Shown here: positions 19,381 through 28,900 of the stretch, one piece after another
How positions within the stretch are numbered: position 1 is the stretch's first letter
How the letters are laid out: each line of letters starts with the position of its first letter
Assembly: GCA_024235135.1 (NCBI GenBank)
Contig: JACKMZ010000013.1
Coordinates: 39,443 to 103,442, forward strand
Source of the DNA: Gammaproteobacteria bacterium
Lineage (GTDB): Bacteria > Pseudomonadota > Gammaproteobacteria > Competibacterales > Competibacteraceae
Reading direction: 5' to 3'
Length of the DNA: 64,000 bases
Made by a program: the position numbers and the translations under genes
The notes under the pieces: model-generated
What the model saw: the letters and a program-made list of their open reading frames with translations, nothing else
Told to the model about the DNA's origin: nothing
Databases searched by the model: none

Positions 19381-20616
19381 ATGGCAGCAGCGACATCCGG
19401 CGTGGAAATCGCACGCCAACACCTGATCGACCCGGAAATCTGTATTCGTTGCAATACTTGCGAGGAAACTTGCCCGGTCGATGCGATTACCCACGATTCA
19501 ACCAATTACGTGGTCGATTTCGAACGCTGCGGTTCAAGCCGGTGCATGGCGTGTATCGGGCCTTGCCCGACGGGAGCGATCGATTCCTGGCGGCAAGTCG
19601 ACAAGGCCCAACCCTACACCCTGGACGATCAGTTCTCCTGGGATATTCTGCCCACTCAGGCCGAGTTCGCGCAGGCCGACGCGGCCGAAATCCCCACGGA
19701 TGTCGCCGAAATCACCGCCGAGGCCAGTTCCGGCCAGGGTGGACCGGCGGCGCCGCCCTGGTCGGCCGCGCATCCTTATCTCAACCTGTATTCGATCGCC
19801 AAGCCCGCGGTCGCGACCGTGATGGGCAACCATCGACTGACCGCGGCCGAGGCGGCCAGCGATACGCACCATATCATTCTGGATTTCGGCAATACGGCGT
19901 TTCCCGTGCTGGAAGGCCAGACCATCGGCGTATTGCCGCCGGGTCTGGATGAACGGGGCAAACCGCACCATGTCCGCTTGTTCTCCATCGCCAGTCCGCG
20001 CGACGGAGAACGCCCCCACTACAACAATCTGGCGCTGACGGTCAAACGGGTCACGGAGGATCACCAGGGCCGTCCGGTGCAGGGCGTGGCCTCGAACTAC
20101 CTGTGCAATTTGCAAAAAGGCGAACAGGTTCAGGTTGTGGGGCCGTATGGGGCCTCCTATCTCATGCCGAACCACCCCAACTCCAACATCATCATGATCT
20201 GCACTGGAACCGGGGCCGCGCCAATGCGGGCGATGACCGAGCGTCGTCGGCGGCGGCGTGGGCAGAAGGAAGGCGGCGACCTGATGTTATTTTTCGGTGC
20301 GCGCTCCCCGGCCGAGCTTCCGTACTTCGGCCCGCTCATGAAATTGCCGAAGGACTTCATCGACATCAATTTCGCCTTCTCGCGCATGCCCGATCGACCC
20401 AAGCAATACGTCCAGGATCTGATCATGGCCCGTGGCAGCGACGTCGCGCGTTTGTTGCGCGATGAGAACACGTACATCTACATCTGCGGCCTCAAAGGCA
20501 TGGAAACCGGCGTGAACGAAGCGTTCCACGAGGTTTGCGGCCAGCACCAGATGGATTGGGAGCAACTGTTGCCCGCTCTGCGCAAACAGGGTCGGTATCA
20601 CGTCGAGACGTATTGA
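19381..20616 (+). CDS. boxA: Benzoyl-CoA 2,3-epoxidase, reductase subunit
   Basis: NADPH-dependent iron-sulfur flavoprotein that feeds electrons to BoxB. The N terminus holds a two-cluster ferredoxin domain: CIRCNTCEETCP (C21, 24, 27, 31) and cysteines at about 50, 55, 58 and 62 (CMACIGPCP). After an alanine/proline-rich linker (about 95-130) comes a ferredoxin-NADP reductase module with the flavin motif VRLFSIASPR and the nucleotide motif MICTGTGAAPMRAM. The 411-residue length is typical. The downstream thiolase starts 4 bp after the stop, showing tight coupling. Confidence 0.95.
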   Translation: MAAATSGVEIARQHLIDPEICIRCNTCEETCPVDAITHDSTNYVVDFERCGSSRCMACIGPCPTGAIDSWRQVDKAQPYTLDDQFSWDILPTQAEFAQADAAEIPTDVAEITAEASSGQGGPAAPPWSAAHPYLNLYSIAKPAVATVMGNHRLTAAEAASDTHHIILDFGNTAFPVLEGQTIGVLPPGLDERGKPHHVRLFSIASPRDGERPHYNNLALTVKRVTEDHQGRPVQGVASNYLCNLQKGEQVQVVGPYGASYLMPNHPNSNIIMICTGTGAAPMRAMTERRRRRRGQKEGGDLMLFFGARSPAELPYFGPLMKLPKDFIDINFAFSRMPDRPKQYVQDLIMARGSDVARLLRDENTYIYICGLKGMETGVNEAFHEVCGQHQMDWEQLLPALRKQGRYHVETY

Positions 20617-20620
20617 CGAC

Positions 20621-21826
20621 ATGAACGACGCCTATATTTGCGACGCGATCCGTACGCCTTTCGGACGATACGGGGGCGTGCTGGCCGGCGTTCGCGCCGA
20701 CGATCTGGCGGCGCTGCCCATCAAGGCCCTGATGGAGCGCAACAATCGGGTGGATTGGCGGGAACTGGACGACGTGATCTATGGTTGCGCCAACCAGGCG
20801 GGCGAGGACAACCGCAACGTCGCGCGCATGGCGGCATTGCTCTCCGGTCTGCCCGTCGAGGTATCCGGCGCCACGCTCAACCGGTTATGCGGTTCCAGTT
20901 TGGACGCCGTGGGCACGGCCGCTCGCGCTATCAAGGCCGGAGAGGCGGATCTGCTGATTGGCGGTGGCGTGGAGAGCATGTCCCGTGCTCCCTTCGTCAT
21001 GGGTAAAGCCGCCAGTGCGTTTTCGCGCAGCATGAAAATCGAGGACACCACCATCGGCTGGCGCTTCGTCAATCCGCTGATGAAAGCCCAGTACGGTGTC
21101 GATTCGATGCCGGAAACCGCGGAAAACGTGGCCGAGGAATTCGGCATTTCCCGTGAAGATCAAGATGCCTTCGCCCTGCGCAGCCAGCACCGCTACGAAC
21201 GGGCTCGCGCTTCGGGATTTTTCGGGAGCGAACTGATTCCGGTTCGGATTTCCAAGCCCAAAGGCGAGGACCTCTGCATCGAAGCCGATGAACATCCGCG
21301 ACCGGAAACCACGCTAACGAACTTGGCGAAGCTCAAAGGCGTGGTCAAGGCAGGCGGTACGGTCACGGCGGGTAATTCCTCCGGGGTCAACGATGGCGCC
21401 TGCGCCTTGCTGTTGGCGTCTGAAGCCGGGTTGAAACGCCACGGTCTGACGCCCCGTGCGCGGATAGTCGCGATGGCGGCCGTCGGTGTGGCGCCGCGCA
21501 TCATGGGGTTCGGACCCGCGCCGGCGATGCGCAAGGTTCTTGCCAAGGCGGGCCTGACGCTGCAGGCCATGGATGTCATCGAACTCAACGAAGCCTTCGC
21601 CGCGCAGGCGTTGGCCGTATTGCGCGACCACGGCCTGGCCGACGACGCCCCGCAGGTGAATCCCAACGGCGGGGCCATTGCCATTGGCCATCCCTTGGGC
21701 GCTTCGGGGGCCCGTCTGGTGACCACCGCACTCAACCAGTTGCAGCGCAGCCAGGGTCGATACGGGCTGTGCACCATGTGTATCGGCGTCGGTCAGGGGA
21801 TCGCGCTGATCATCGAGCGCCTGTAG
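20621..21826 (+). CDS. pcaF: 3-oxoadipyl-CoA thiolase
   Basis: Cleaves 3-oxoadipyl-CoA with CoA to succinyl-CoA and acetyl-CoA, the last step of the box lower pathway. The 401-residue thiolase has the nucleophile cysteine in LNRLCGSSLDAVG (near 90), GNSSGVNDGACALLL, the histidine motif IAIGHPLGASGARL and the second cysteine in LCTMCIGVGQG. N-terminal IRTPFGRYGG and the overall sequence match the PcaF/PaaJ group rather than general acetyl-CoA acetyltransferases. The 4-bp spacing from boxA places it in the box operon. Confidence 0.88.
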   Translation: MNDAYICDAIRTPFGRYGGVLAGVRADDLAALPIKALMERNNRVDWRELDDVIYGCANQAGEDNRNVARMAALLSGLPVEVSGATLNRLCGSSLDAVGTAARAIKAGEADLLIGGGVESMSRAPFVMGKAASAFSRSMKIEDTTIGWRFVNPLMKAQYGVDSMPETAENVAEEFGISREDQDAFALRSQHRYERARASGFFGSELIPVRISKPKGEDLCIEADEHPRPETTLTNLAKLKGVVKAGGTVTAGNSSGVNDGACALLLASEAGLKRHGLTPRARIVAMAAVGVAPRIMGFGPAPAMRKVLAKAGLTLQAMDVIELNEAFAAQALAVLRDHGLADDAPQVNPNGGAIAIGHPLGASGARLVTTALNQLQRSQGRYGLCTMCIGVGQGIALIIERL

Positions 21827-22061
21827 CGCGCTTGCGGTAGGCGGCGCGTTATCCAAGCCCGGACACGAAGTAGGGTCGTGAACCGCTGCAAACAGGAAAT
21901 CTCCCGACGGCCGGGACCACCCGAGCCGTTCGCCAAGGGATTGCATCCGACTGAATCGATGCCCCGTCTTCCGGTTAGCAATCCGAAATGGGGTTCGATA
22001 ACAGGCGAAGTAAAAAAGTCCCATAGCTTAAAAAACCACTTAAATTGAGGAAGCAGCCGCG

Positions 22062-23927
22062 ATGTCGAAGCCACCTTTTGCCAAAATTAACTTCGGACGC
22101 GCCGCCGTCGATGTCAGTTCGTTCGAGGACGGCAGCATGGTCCTACGTGCCGCGCAACGATTGGAACCCTACCCGCGCAGCGTGGGCGCCATGCTGGAAC
22201 ACTGGGCCAGGGAGACGCCCGAGCAAACATTTCTAGCGGAGCGCGCTGGCGACGGTTGGCGTCGCATCAGTTACGCCGACACTTTGAGCGCCGTGCGCAG
22301 CATCGCTCAAGCGTTCCTCAATCGGCGGCTGTCGGCGGAGCGCCCGGTGGCGATCCTGTCCGACAACAGCATCGATCATGCCCTGGTCGCTTTGGGCGCC
22401 ATGCACGCCGGCATTCCGGTGGCCCCGATATCGGCCTCTTATTCCTTGCTGTCCACGGATTACGGCAAGCTGAAACACACCCTGGGGCTGGTGGCGCCCG
22501 GCTTGATTTTCGTCGCCAACGGCGCCCCATTCACCGCTGCATTGAACGCAGTCGACCTGGGTGGAGCGGAATTGGTGGTCGGCGCTAATCCGCCCGAAGG
22601 CGTTCCGGCCACCCTGTTGGCCGAACTGATGCAGACCACGGCCACCGCCGAGGTCGATGACGCATTGAATCGCATCGGTCCCGATACCACGGCCAAGATC
22701 CTGTTCACGTCGGGTTCCACGGGCATGCCCAAAGGGGTCATCAACACCCACGGCATGTTGTGTTCCAATCAGCAGTCCTTGACGCAACTTTGGCCCTTTC
22801 TTTCGGAAAAGCCTCCGGTCATCGTCGACTGGCTGCCGTGGAATCACGTATTCGGCGGCAATTTCTGCTTCAACATGATGCTACGCCACGGCGGTTCGAT
22901 TTATATCGACGACGGCAAGGCGACCCCCCAACTGATCAAGAAAACCGTGGCGAACCTGCGGGAAATATCGCCGACGATTTACTTCAACGTTCCGCGTGGC
23001 TACGACATGTTGCTGCCGTACCTGGAGCAGGACGAAGAACTGCGGAACAGCTTTTTCAAGAACCTGGATTTGATTTTCTATGCGGCCGCCGCCTTGCCGC
23101 CGCATCTATGGACCCGCTTGGAAGACGTTGCGGTCACCGCGCTGGGTAAGCGGGTGCCGATGGTATCCGGATGGGGTTCCACCGAAACCTCGCCGCTGAT
23201 CACCGTCGTGAACTATCCCATCGATCGCTCCGGGGTCATCGGCCTGCCGATACCCGGTTGCCAGATCAAGATGGTGCCGAACTTCGGCAAGATGGAAATG
23301 CGCATCCGTGGGCCGAACATCACGCCCGGCTATTACAAGCGTGACGATTTGACCCGGAAAGAATTCGATGAGGAGGGTTGGTACTGCATCGGCGACGCCG
23401 GCAAGCTCGCCGACCCGGATCATCCCGAGCTGGGCATCGAGTTCGACGGACGGGTTTCCGAGGATTTCAAGCTGCTTTCCGGCACCTGGGTCAGCGTCGG
23501 CAGCGTCCGCTTGAAAGCGATTTCGACCGGTACGCCAGTGATTCAGGATGCCGTGGTGACCGGACACGATCGCGAGGAAATCGGGTTGCTGGTATTTCCC
23601 AGCGAAGAAGGCTGCCGCAGCCTGTGTCCCGATGCGCCGGCGGACGCGACGCTGGCGGAACTGATCCGTGACTCCCGCGTGCGCAATCACGTGGCGATCA
23701 CCTTGAAAAAACTGGTGGCGGAATCCACCGGCAGTTCCACGCGCCCGACCCGGATGCTGCTGATGGAAGAGCTTCCCTCCATCGACGCGAACGAAATCAC
23801 CGACAAGGGCTATATCAATCAGCGGGGCGTGCTGGCGCGCCGCGTCGCTCTGGTCGAACGCCTGTACGCGGATGCGGCGGCGGGAGACGTGATCGTGTGC
23901 GAGCGCGGCAAAAAGACCTCCGCCTGA
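22062..23927 (+). CDS. Feruloyl-CoA synthase-like AMP-forming ligase
   Basis: A 621-residue AMP-forming acyl-CoA ligase with the P-loop ILFTSGSTGMPKGVINTHG (near 210-228), a GWGSTETSPL motif and WYCIGDAGKL. Its shape (about 620 residues, WLPWNHVFGGN, a long C-terminal region after FDGRVSEDFKLLSGTWVSVG) resembles feruloyl-CoA synthases. It probably activates a phenylpropenoic or other aryl carboxylic acid. It is 235 bp after the 3-oxoadipyl-CoA thiolase, an AT-rich gap, so it may have its own promoter. The following thiolase and SDR would suit side-chain shortening of its product to a benzoyl-CoA. Confidence 0.8.
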   Translation: MSKPPFAKINFGRAAVDVSSFEDGSMVLRAAQRLEPYPRSVGAMLEHWARETPEQTFLAERAGDGWRRISYADTLSAVRSIAQAFLNRRLSAERPVAILSDNSIDHALVALGAMHAGIPVAPISASYSLLSTDYGKLKHTLGLVAPGLIFVANGAPFTAALNAVDLGGAELVVGANPPEGVPATLLAELMQTTATAEVDDALNRIGPDTTAKILFTSGSTGMPKGVINTHGMLCSNQQSLTQLWPFLSEKPPVIVDWLPWNHVFGGNFCFNMMLRHGGSIYIDDGKATPQLIKKTVANLREISPTIYFNVPRGYDMLLPYLEQDEELRNSFFKNLDLIFYAAAALPPHLWTRLEDVAVTALGKRVPMVSGWGSTETSPLITVVNYPIDRSGVIGLPIPGCQIKMVPNFGKMEMRIRGPNITPGYYKRDDLTRKEFDEEGWYCIGDAGKLADPDHPELGIEFDGRVSEDFKLLSGTWVSVGSVRLKAISTGTPVIQDAVVTGHDREEIGLLVFPSEEGCRSLCPDAPADATLAELIRDSRVRNHVAITLKKLVAESTGSSTRPTRMLLMEELPSIDANEITDKGYINQRGVLARRVALVERLYADAAAGDVIVCERGKKTSA

Positions 23928-23935
23928 GTTTGGAA

Positions 23936-23972
23936 CCTTGCCGAACAGGCGCGATGGCGTCGTTCGGCAAGG
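23936..23972. repeat. 11-bp perfect inverted repeat after the aryl-CoA ligase
   Basis: CCTTGCCGAAC (23936-23946) and its exact complement (23962-23972) enclose a 15-nt loop just after the ligase stop. No T-run follows, so it is not a standard intrinsic terminator; it may be a stabilising or processing hairpin before the thiolase gene. Confidence 0.55.
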
Positions 23973-24079
23973 GGCCGCACGGGCGCGCTTATGCTCAATC
24001 GTGAGGCCGTTACGGCCTGGCCGGCGGTCGCCGCTTGATCCCAACGAACGCAACGGATAATTGATTAGGAGTCCTGCAG

Positions 24080-25309
24080 ATGAGTTACACCTACCAAGAT
24101 GTCTGGCTGGTGAACGGCCAACGCACGGGTTTTGCCGACTATAACAGCACCCTGCGCGAGATTTCGCCGATCGATCTCGGTATCGCCGCCGCCCGCGCCG
24201 CGCTGGAATGCGCTCAGGTGCCGGCCACCGATATTGGCCAGACCTTTGCCGGCAATATGGCGCAAAGCAGCTTTGACGCCTATTACCTGGCGCGGCACAT
24301 TGGGCTTTACGCCGGGGTTCCCCAGCATCGGCCGGCCTTGCAGGTACAACGCCTGTGCTGTTCCGGTTTCGAGGCCATTTTGCAAGGCGCGGATGCGATG
24401 CAACTGGGACGGATAGAGGCGGCCTTGTGCGTCGGTACCGAATCGATGTCCCGCAACCCGATAGCCGCCTACACCATGCGCAGCGGCTACCGCATGGGCA
24501 AGGTGGATTTTCGCGATTTTCTCTGGGAAGCCACGCTGGACACCGCATCCAATACCCGGATGGGCGACACCGCGGAAAACCTCGCCAAGCAATACGGAAT
24601 CAGCCGTGAGGAAGTGGACGAATTCGCCTTGCAAAGCTTCACGCGCGCCATCGCGGCCCGCGACGGCGGCTTTCATGCCGGCGAGATTTTCCCGCTGGTC
24701 AATCAGAGCTGGCAGCCGGAGAAGTTGCAACCGCGCGGCATCAAGTTGCCCCGCAAGGTGACCGAGTTCGCCACCGACGAACACATCAAGCCGACCACTC
24801 TGGAGGTGTTGGGCAAGATCCGACCCGCTTTCGGTGGGGGCGTGCAGACCGGGGGCAATTCCTCCGCCATCGTCGACGGTGCCGCCGGCGTCGTGCTGGT
24901 GACCGGCGATTATCTGCGCAAGCATGGTTTGAAACCGTTGGGACGGGTGGTCGCCGGGGTATCGGTGGGCGTGGACCCGTCGATCATGGGCATCGGTCCC
25001 GCGCCGGCGATTCGCGGCGCGCTGGAAGCGGCGAATCTCAACCTTGGCGACATCGACCGTTTCGAAATCAATGAAGCCTTCGGCGCGCAGTATCTGGCGG
25101 TGGAAAAAGATCTGGGCCTGGACCGGAACAAGGTCAACGTCAATGGCGGCGCCATCGCCATCGGTCATCCGCTGGGCGCCACCGGCGTGCGGTGCACGCT
25201 GACCGTGGCGCGCGAGCTGAAGCGTTGCGGCGGACGTTACGGTATCGCCTCGGCCTGCGCCGGCGGTGGCCAGGGCACCGCGATCATTATCGAGAATACC
25301 GATTCTTGA
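24080..25309 (+). CDS. Acetyl-CoA acyltransferase (thiolase)
   Basis: A 409-residue thiolase with the nucleophile region VQRLCCSGFEAIL (near 92, two adjacent cysteines), GNSSAIVDGAAG, IAIGHPLGATGVR and SACAGGGQG. It cleaves or condenses a 3-oxoacyl-CoA. It is distinct from both other thiolases in the window (20621 and 30691). Set between an aryl-CoA ligase and a 3-hydroxyacyl-CoA dehydrogenase-like SDR, it is a candidate for cleaving a 3-aryl-3-oxopropanoyl-CoA to an aroyl-CoA plus acetyl-CoA. That role is inferred. GGAG precedes the ATG. Confidence 0.85.
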   Translation: MSYTYQDVWLVNGQRTGFADYNSTLREISPIDLGIAAARAALECAQVPATDIGQTFAGNMAQSSFDAYYLARHIGLYAGVPQHRPALQVQRLCCSGFEAILQGADAMQLGRIEAALCVGTESMSRNPIAAYTMRSGYRMGKVDFRDFLWEATLDTASNTRMGDTAENLAKQYGISREEVDEFALQSFTRAIAARDGGFHAGEIFPLVNQSWQPEKLQPRGIKLPRKVTEFATDEHIKPTTLEVLGKIRPAFGGGVQTGGNSSAIVDGAAGVVLVTGDYLRKHGLKPLGRVVAGVSVGVDPSIMGIGPAPAIRGALEAANLNLGDIDRFEINEAFGAQYLAVEKDLGLDRNKVNVNGGAIAIGHPLGATGVRCTLTVARELKRCGGRYGIASACAGGGQGTAIIIENTDS

Positions 25310-25319
25310 GGTAAAACAC

Positions 25320-26087
25320 GTGAAAATTGAAGGTAATGCATTTGTCGTTACGGGCGGGGCCTCGGGACTGGGCGAAGCGACGGTACGCACCCTGGTACAG
25401 GCCGGCGGTCAGGTCGTTATCGCCGATGTCAATCGGGATGCGGGCGAGGCGCTGACCGGCGAACTCGGCAAGGCGACGCGCTTCGTCGCCACCGACGTCA
25501 GCAGCGAAGTCGATGGACGCGCCGCCGTTTCCCTGGCCGTGAGTGAGTTTGGCGCCTTGCGCGGGTTGATCAATTGCGCGGGGATCGGTCCCGCCGAGAA
25601 AGTGCTCGGCAAGAAAGGACCCCATGATCTGGCCAATTTCAATCGCTGTATCCAAATCAATCTGATCGGCACATTCAATATGTTGCGTCTGGCCGCGGAA
25701 GCGATGGTCGAAAGCGATCCCCTGCCGAACGGGGAACGGGGAGCCATCATCAGTACCGCTTCGGTCGCGGCGTTCGAGGGGCAGATCGGTCAGGTCGCCT
25801 ACAGCGCCTCCAAGGGCGGTGTGGTGGCGATGACCTTACCGGTGGCGCGGGAACTGGCGCGTTCCGGCATTCGGGTCATGACGATCGCTCCCGGCTTGTT
25901 CGAAACGCCGATGATGGCGGGTCTGCCGCAGGAAGTTCAGGTTGCCCTCGGCAAGGCGGTGCCGTTCCCGTCGCGCCTGGGTCGCCCGTCGGAATACGCC
26001 GCCCTGGTTCAGCATATTTTGGAAAACGAGATGCTCAACGGCGAAGTGATTCGTCTCGATGGAGCAATTCGTTTGGCGCCTAAATAA
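25320..26087 (+). CDS. Short-chain dehydrogenase (3-hydroxyacyl-CoA dehydrogenase type 2-like)
   Basis: A 255-residue SDR with the cofactor motif VTGGASGLGEA, NCAG (near 90), a catalytic Ser in STASV and YSASKGG (catalytic Tyr and Lys). The GLFETPMM and FPSRLGRPSEYA segments resemble type 2 (HSD10-like) 3-hydroxyacyl-CoA dehydrogenases. The start is a GTG at 25320 after GAGG, 10 bp past the thiolase stop; the longer frame from 25266 overlaps the thiolase and is unlikely. It probably oxidises a 3-hydroxyacyl-CoA with NAD+ just before the neighbouring thiolase acts. Confidence 0.84.
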   Translation: MKIEGNAFVVTGGASGLGEATVRTLVQAGGQVVIADVNRDAGEALTGELGKATRFVATDVSSEVDGRAAVSLAVSEFGALRGLINCAGIGPAEKVLGKKGPHDLANFNRCIQINLIGTFNMLRLAAEAMVESDPLPNGERGAIISTASVAAFEGQIGQVAYSASKGGVVAMTLPVARELARSGIRVMTIAPGLFETPMMAGLPQEVQVALGKAVPFPSRLGRPSEYAALVQHILENEMLNGEVIRLDGAIRLAPK

Positions 26088-26192
26088 CGGCCCAGCGTTT
26101 GTATCGGAGGCCGGCCAGGGATGGCTGGTCTTGTGGCTCGCCAAACGTAACGGGACGCGCGGAACACCCTGAAAATTCGTCGCCAGTCTGAT

Positions 26193-27122
26193 CTAACGCA
26201 TGCGTGCGTTGGCCCAGCGGCGGAAATCGTCCATCTCCCACGGTAGCGGGCCGGGCGCCGTTACCCAGGAAAAGGTGCGTCGCACGCGAAAGTTAGATTC
26301 TTCCACAATCTTCAACCTCCCCTCGGCCAGTTCCTGCCCGATCGCCCGGCGGGGCAAGAAGGCTATTCCCAGTCCAGCCAATACGGCCCCACGCAGCGCC
26401 AGCGTTCCGCCCAGAACAAAATCCGTCGGCAGTTCCGAAACCGACACGCCCCGACGTCTGAACGCCTCTTCAATGACCCGTCGCGTACCCGAGCCCGGCT
26501 CGCGCCAAAGCAGGGGCATCCGCGCCAGGTCGCCGACGCCGGTCAGCGTATTCAGTTGATCTCGTATCGCCGGCGGGAGTTTATCCGGCGCGTAAACGGG
26601 AACGATTTCATCATGGGCGAAGGGTTCCAGATGCAGACCGGCGGCTCGCCTAAGTCCCTCCACGACGCCCAGCGCGACCCGACCGCTGCGCACCGCGCCG
26701 AGCACCTCGTCGGTGTTTCCGACGCGCAGTTCCAATCCCGATACGTTATTCAGACGCGCGTATTCCGCCAGCAACGGGGGCAGAACGAAATCCGCCAGCG
26801 TGGTGCTGGCGGAAAGCCGTAGCGGACCGGCCAGGCGTGTCGCGGCCGTTGGATCGACTGCCTCGACGGCTTCCCGCAAGACTTTCGGGAGCTTGCGCGC
26901 CGTCGGTAACAAACGCTTGCCCGCGACGGTCAGCGCCATGCCCTGCGCCGAGCGGTCGAATAAGACTTGTCCGAGTGCGTCTTCCAGACGTCGCAGCCGC
27001 GCCGACAGGGCGGGTTGGGAAATGTGCATGGCGCGGGAGGCGGCTAGAACGCCGCCGCATTCGGCCACGTTCAGAAACGTGATCAGCCATTCGGGGTCCA
27101 GCCGGGGATAGGAATTTCTCAT
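26193..27122 (-). CDS. LysR-family regulator (YeiE/CbbR-like)
   Basis: A 309-residue LysR regulator with an N-terminal winged HTH (VLAASRAMHISQPALSARLR near residues 26-45) and a substrate-binding-type effector domain. It is divergent from the YeiH-like transporter gene (27236), the usual YeiE-YeiH layout, so it most likely controls that gene rather than the box operon. The 113-bp shared intergenic region is AT-rich and contains a repeated GATATAAC-like sequence beside its start. Confidence 0.82.
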   Translation of the reverse strand: MRNSYPRLDPEWLITFLNVAECGGVLAASRAMHISQPALSARLRRLEDALGQVLFDRSAQGMALTVAGKRLLPTARKLPKVLREAVEAVDPTAATRLAGPLRLSASTTLADFVLPPLLAEYARLNNVSGLELRVGNTDEVLGAVRSGRVALGVVEGLRRAAGLHLEPFAHDEIVPVYAPDKLPPAIRDQLNTLTGVGDLARMPLLWREPGSGTRRVIEEAFRRRGVSVSELPTDFVLGGTLALRGAVLAGLGIAFLPRRAIGQELAEGRLKIVEESNFRVRRTFSWVTAPGPLPWEMDDFRRWANARMR

Positions 27123-27235
27123 GGATATAACGATATAACAAAAGTAAATGGATCATCGAAAGATACGATTACGGCCTGTGATAGGCAATTCAATACAGTG
27201 TCGGGAGGCTTATCGATAGAGAGGTTGATGAACGT

Positions 27236-28192
27236 ATGAAAGCGATCCGGTGGTTACTTCCGATTGGAACGCTGGCCTGCGCCGGCTTGGGTGTGACGGC
27301 GGCCGTCGCGTTGTTACTCGGGATTGGAGTCGCCTTGATTGGCGCGAATACCGAGCCGGATCGCTGGCATCACTATGCCCACCGGTTGTTGCAGGGATCG
27401 GTGATTGCGCTGGGAGCGGGTATTGAATTGCCGGTGGTGGCGCGGGCCGGCATGGATGGCTTGGGCGTGACGTTGATCAGCATCAGCGCGGTGCTCGTGC
27501 TCGGTGATTTCATGGGGCGGGCGCTTAAAATCCCGCGTCATACCCGATGGCTGGTGAGCGTCGGCACCGCCATCTGTGGTGGCAGCGCCATCGCGGCGGT
27601 ATCCGCGGTATTGAAACCCCAGCGGCATGAAGCGGCGGCGGCCTTGGGGATTGTTTTCCTATTAAATGCCGTCGCCCTCGTGGTGTTTCCCGTAGTCGGC
27701 CACTGGCTGCATATGAGTCAACCGGCTTTCGGCTGGTGGGCGGCGCTGGCGATTCATGACACCAGTTCGGTGGTTGGCGCGGGTATGGCGTTTGGCGCGC
27801 AGGCGCTCACCCTGGCTACGACCATCAAACTGGCTCGGGCCTTGTGGATCGTTCCCGTAACCCTGTTGATCGCCTATTTGGAAAAACGGTTCGGCCACGA
27901 GGATAACGGGATGGAAAGGGTTGACGGCGACAGCCGGATTGAATTCCCGTGGTTTATCTTGGGATTCATCGGATTGGCGTTTTTGCGTTGGGCGCTGCCG
28001 GGGCTGGAGTCGGTCGGGGATAGCGTAGCCTGGGTGGGACGCCATGGCCTTAGCGCCGCATTATTCCTGATCGGGGCCGGTTTGAGCGCCGAAGCCCTGC
28101 GCAAAGTGGGTTGGACTCCGACCGTGTTGGGGGTCGGATTGTGGATTCCGACAGCCGCCTGCGCCCTGGTCTTCGCCCTGTCGTTTCATTGA
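27236..28192 (+). CDS. YeiH/UPF0324 family putative sulfate exporter
   Basis: Inner-membrane protein of 318 residues with about 8-10 hydrophobic helices and the family segments VGTAICGGSAIAAVSAVLKP and HDTSSVVGAGMAFG. The family (YeiH, Pfam Cons_hypoth698) is linked to export of sulfate or related anions, but transport has been shown for few members. It is paired with the divergent LysR gene. No link to the aromatic genes is visible. Confidence 0.83.
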   Translation: MKAIRWLLPIGTLACAGLGVTAAVALLLGIGVALIGANTEPDRWHHYAHRLLQGSVIALGAGIELPVVARAGMDGLGVTLISISAVLVLGDFMGRALKIPRHTRWLVSVGTAICGGSAIAAVSAVLKPQRHEAAAALGIVFLLNAVALVVFPVVGHWLHMSQPAFGWWAALAIHDTSSVVGAGMAFGAQALTLATTIKLARALWIVPVTLLIAYLEKRFGHEDNGMERVDGDSRIEFPWFILGFIGLAFLRWALPGLESVGDSVAWVGRHGLSAALFLIGAGLSAEALRKVGWTPTVLGVGLWIPTAACALVFALSFH

Positions 28193-28229
28193 TCGCTCGT
28201 TGCCATGCGGTGGTTGCGGCACGCGGCGC

Positions 28230-28595
28230 TCAGTCCTGTGGCTTGACCACCCTCAGCGTTGGCGAACTCGCCTTGTGCGCGGCCTTCTCGCCCAATTTGC
28301 GCTGGGCCAGTTGTTGCGCCAGCATTTCCATGCGGCCTATGTGGATGGAATCGCGCAGCACGGCAGCCGCAATGTCCCCCACGGAGACATCCGCTTGGGA
28401 GTCAAGAAAGGTGGTGGTGTAGATCAGAGCGATGCGCGCCCAAGCCTCCGGGCTCAGTTGCAGGATGAATTCATCCCTGAACGCGAGGCGGGCATTACTC
28501 AGACACTCGTCGACCAGGCGCGACGAGCCTTCAACTTGTGGCATCAGCCTGGCAAGACTTGCGCAGGCTCGTTCACGCAGTTCGTCGAAGTTCAC
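28230..28595 (-). CDS. Hypothetical protein
   Basis: I do not recognise this 121-residue protein. It is mostly helical by composition, soluble and without a signal peptide, with a basic tail (KLGEKAAHKASSPTLRVVKPQD). The start is a GTG at 28595 after a good GGAGG site, which supports real translation; an upstream ATG-frame start at 28622 has no such site. It is convergent with the YeiH gene, 37 bp apart. There are no cysteines or motifs to suggest a catalytic role beyond the N-terminal single Cys. Confidence 0.62.
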   Translation of the reverse strand: MNFDELRERACASLARLMPQVEGSSRLVDECLSNARLAFRDEFILQLSPEAWARIALIYTTTFLDSQADVSVGDIAAAVLRDSIHIGRMEMLAQQLAQRKLGEKAAHKASSPTLRVVKPQD

Positions 28596-28900
28596 GTTGC
28601 CTCCAAATGACGTAAGGCACACTGCGACCAGGAAAGTGAGTATACGCGGCTAACCGATGGACAGTATCCTGATAGTCTCCGCTCACCCATAGAAGAAATA
28701 AATACCCGGTCGCAGCGTGAATTCGTCGACACCGCCCGGCTTCGTTCCCAACCGTCTTTACGGCGTTCCATCGCTTGTTCAGTCTCCCCGCCACCGACTG
28801 GAGTCCGTCAATCCGGCGTTGGCTTCACCTCATCTTTCGTCTGCCGTGGCGGCGGTTGAGAAGCTTGAAGCACGGCCCAGTTATCAACGGCGCCGGCAAG

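Noticed and set aside
26193..27122. LysR gene as the box regulator
   Set aside because: It is divergent from and adjacent to a YeiH-type transporter, the known partner of this LysR group, and convergent with the box arm.
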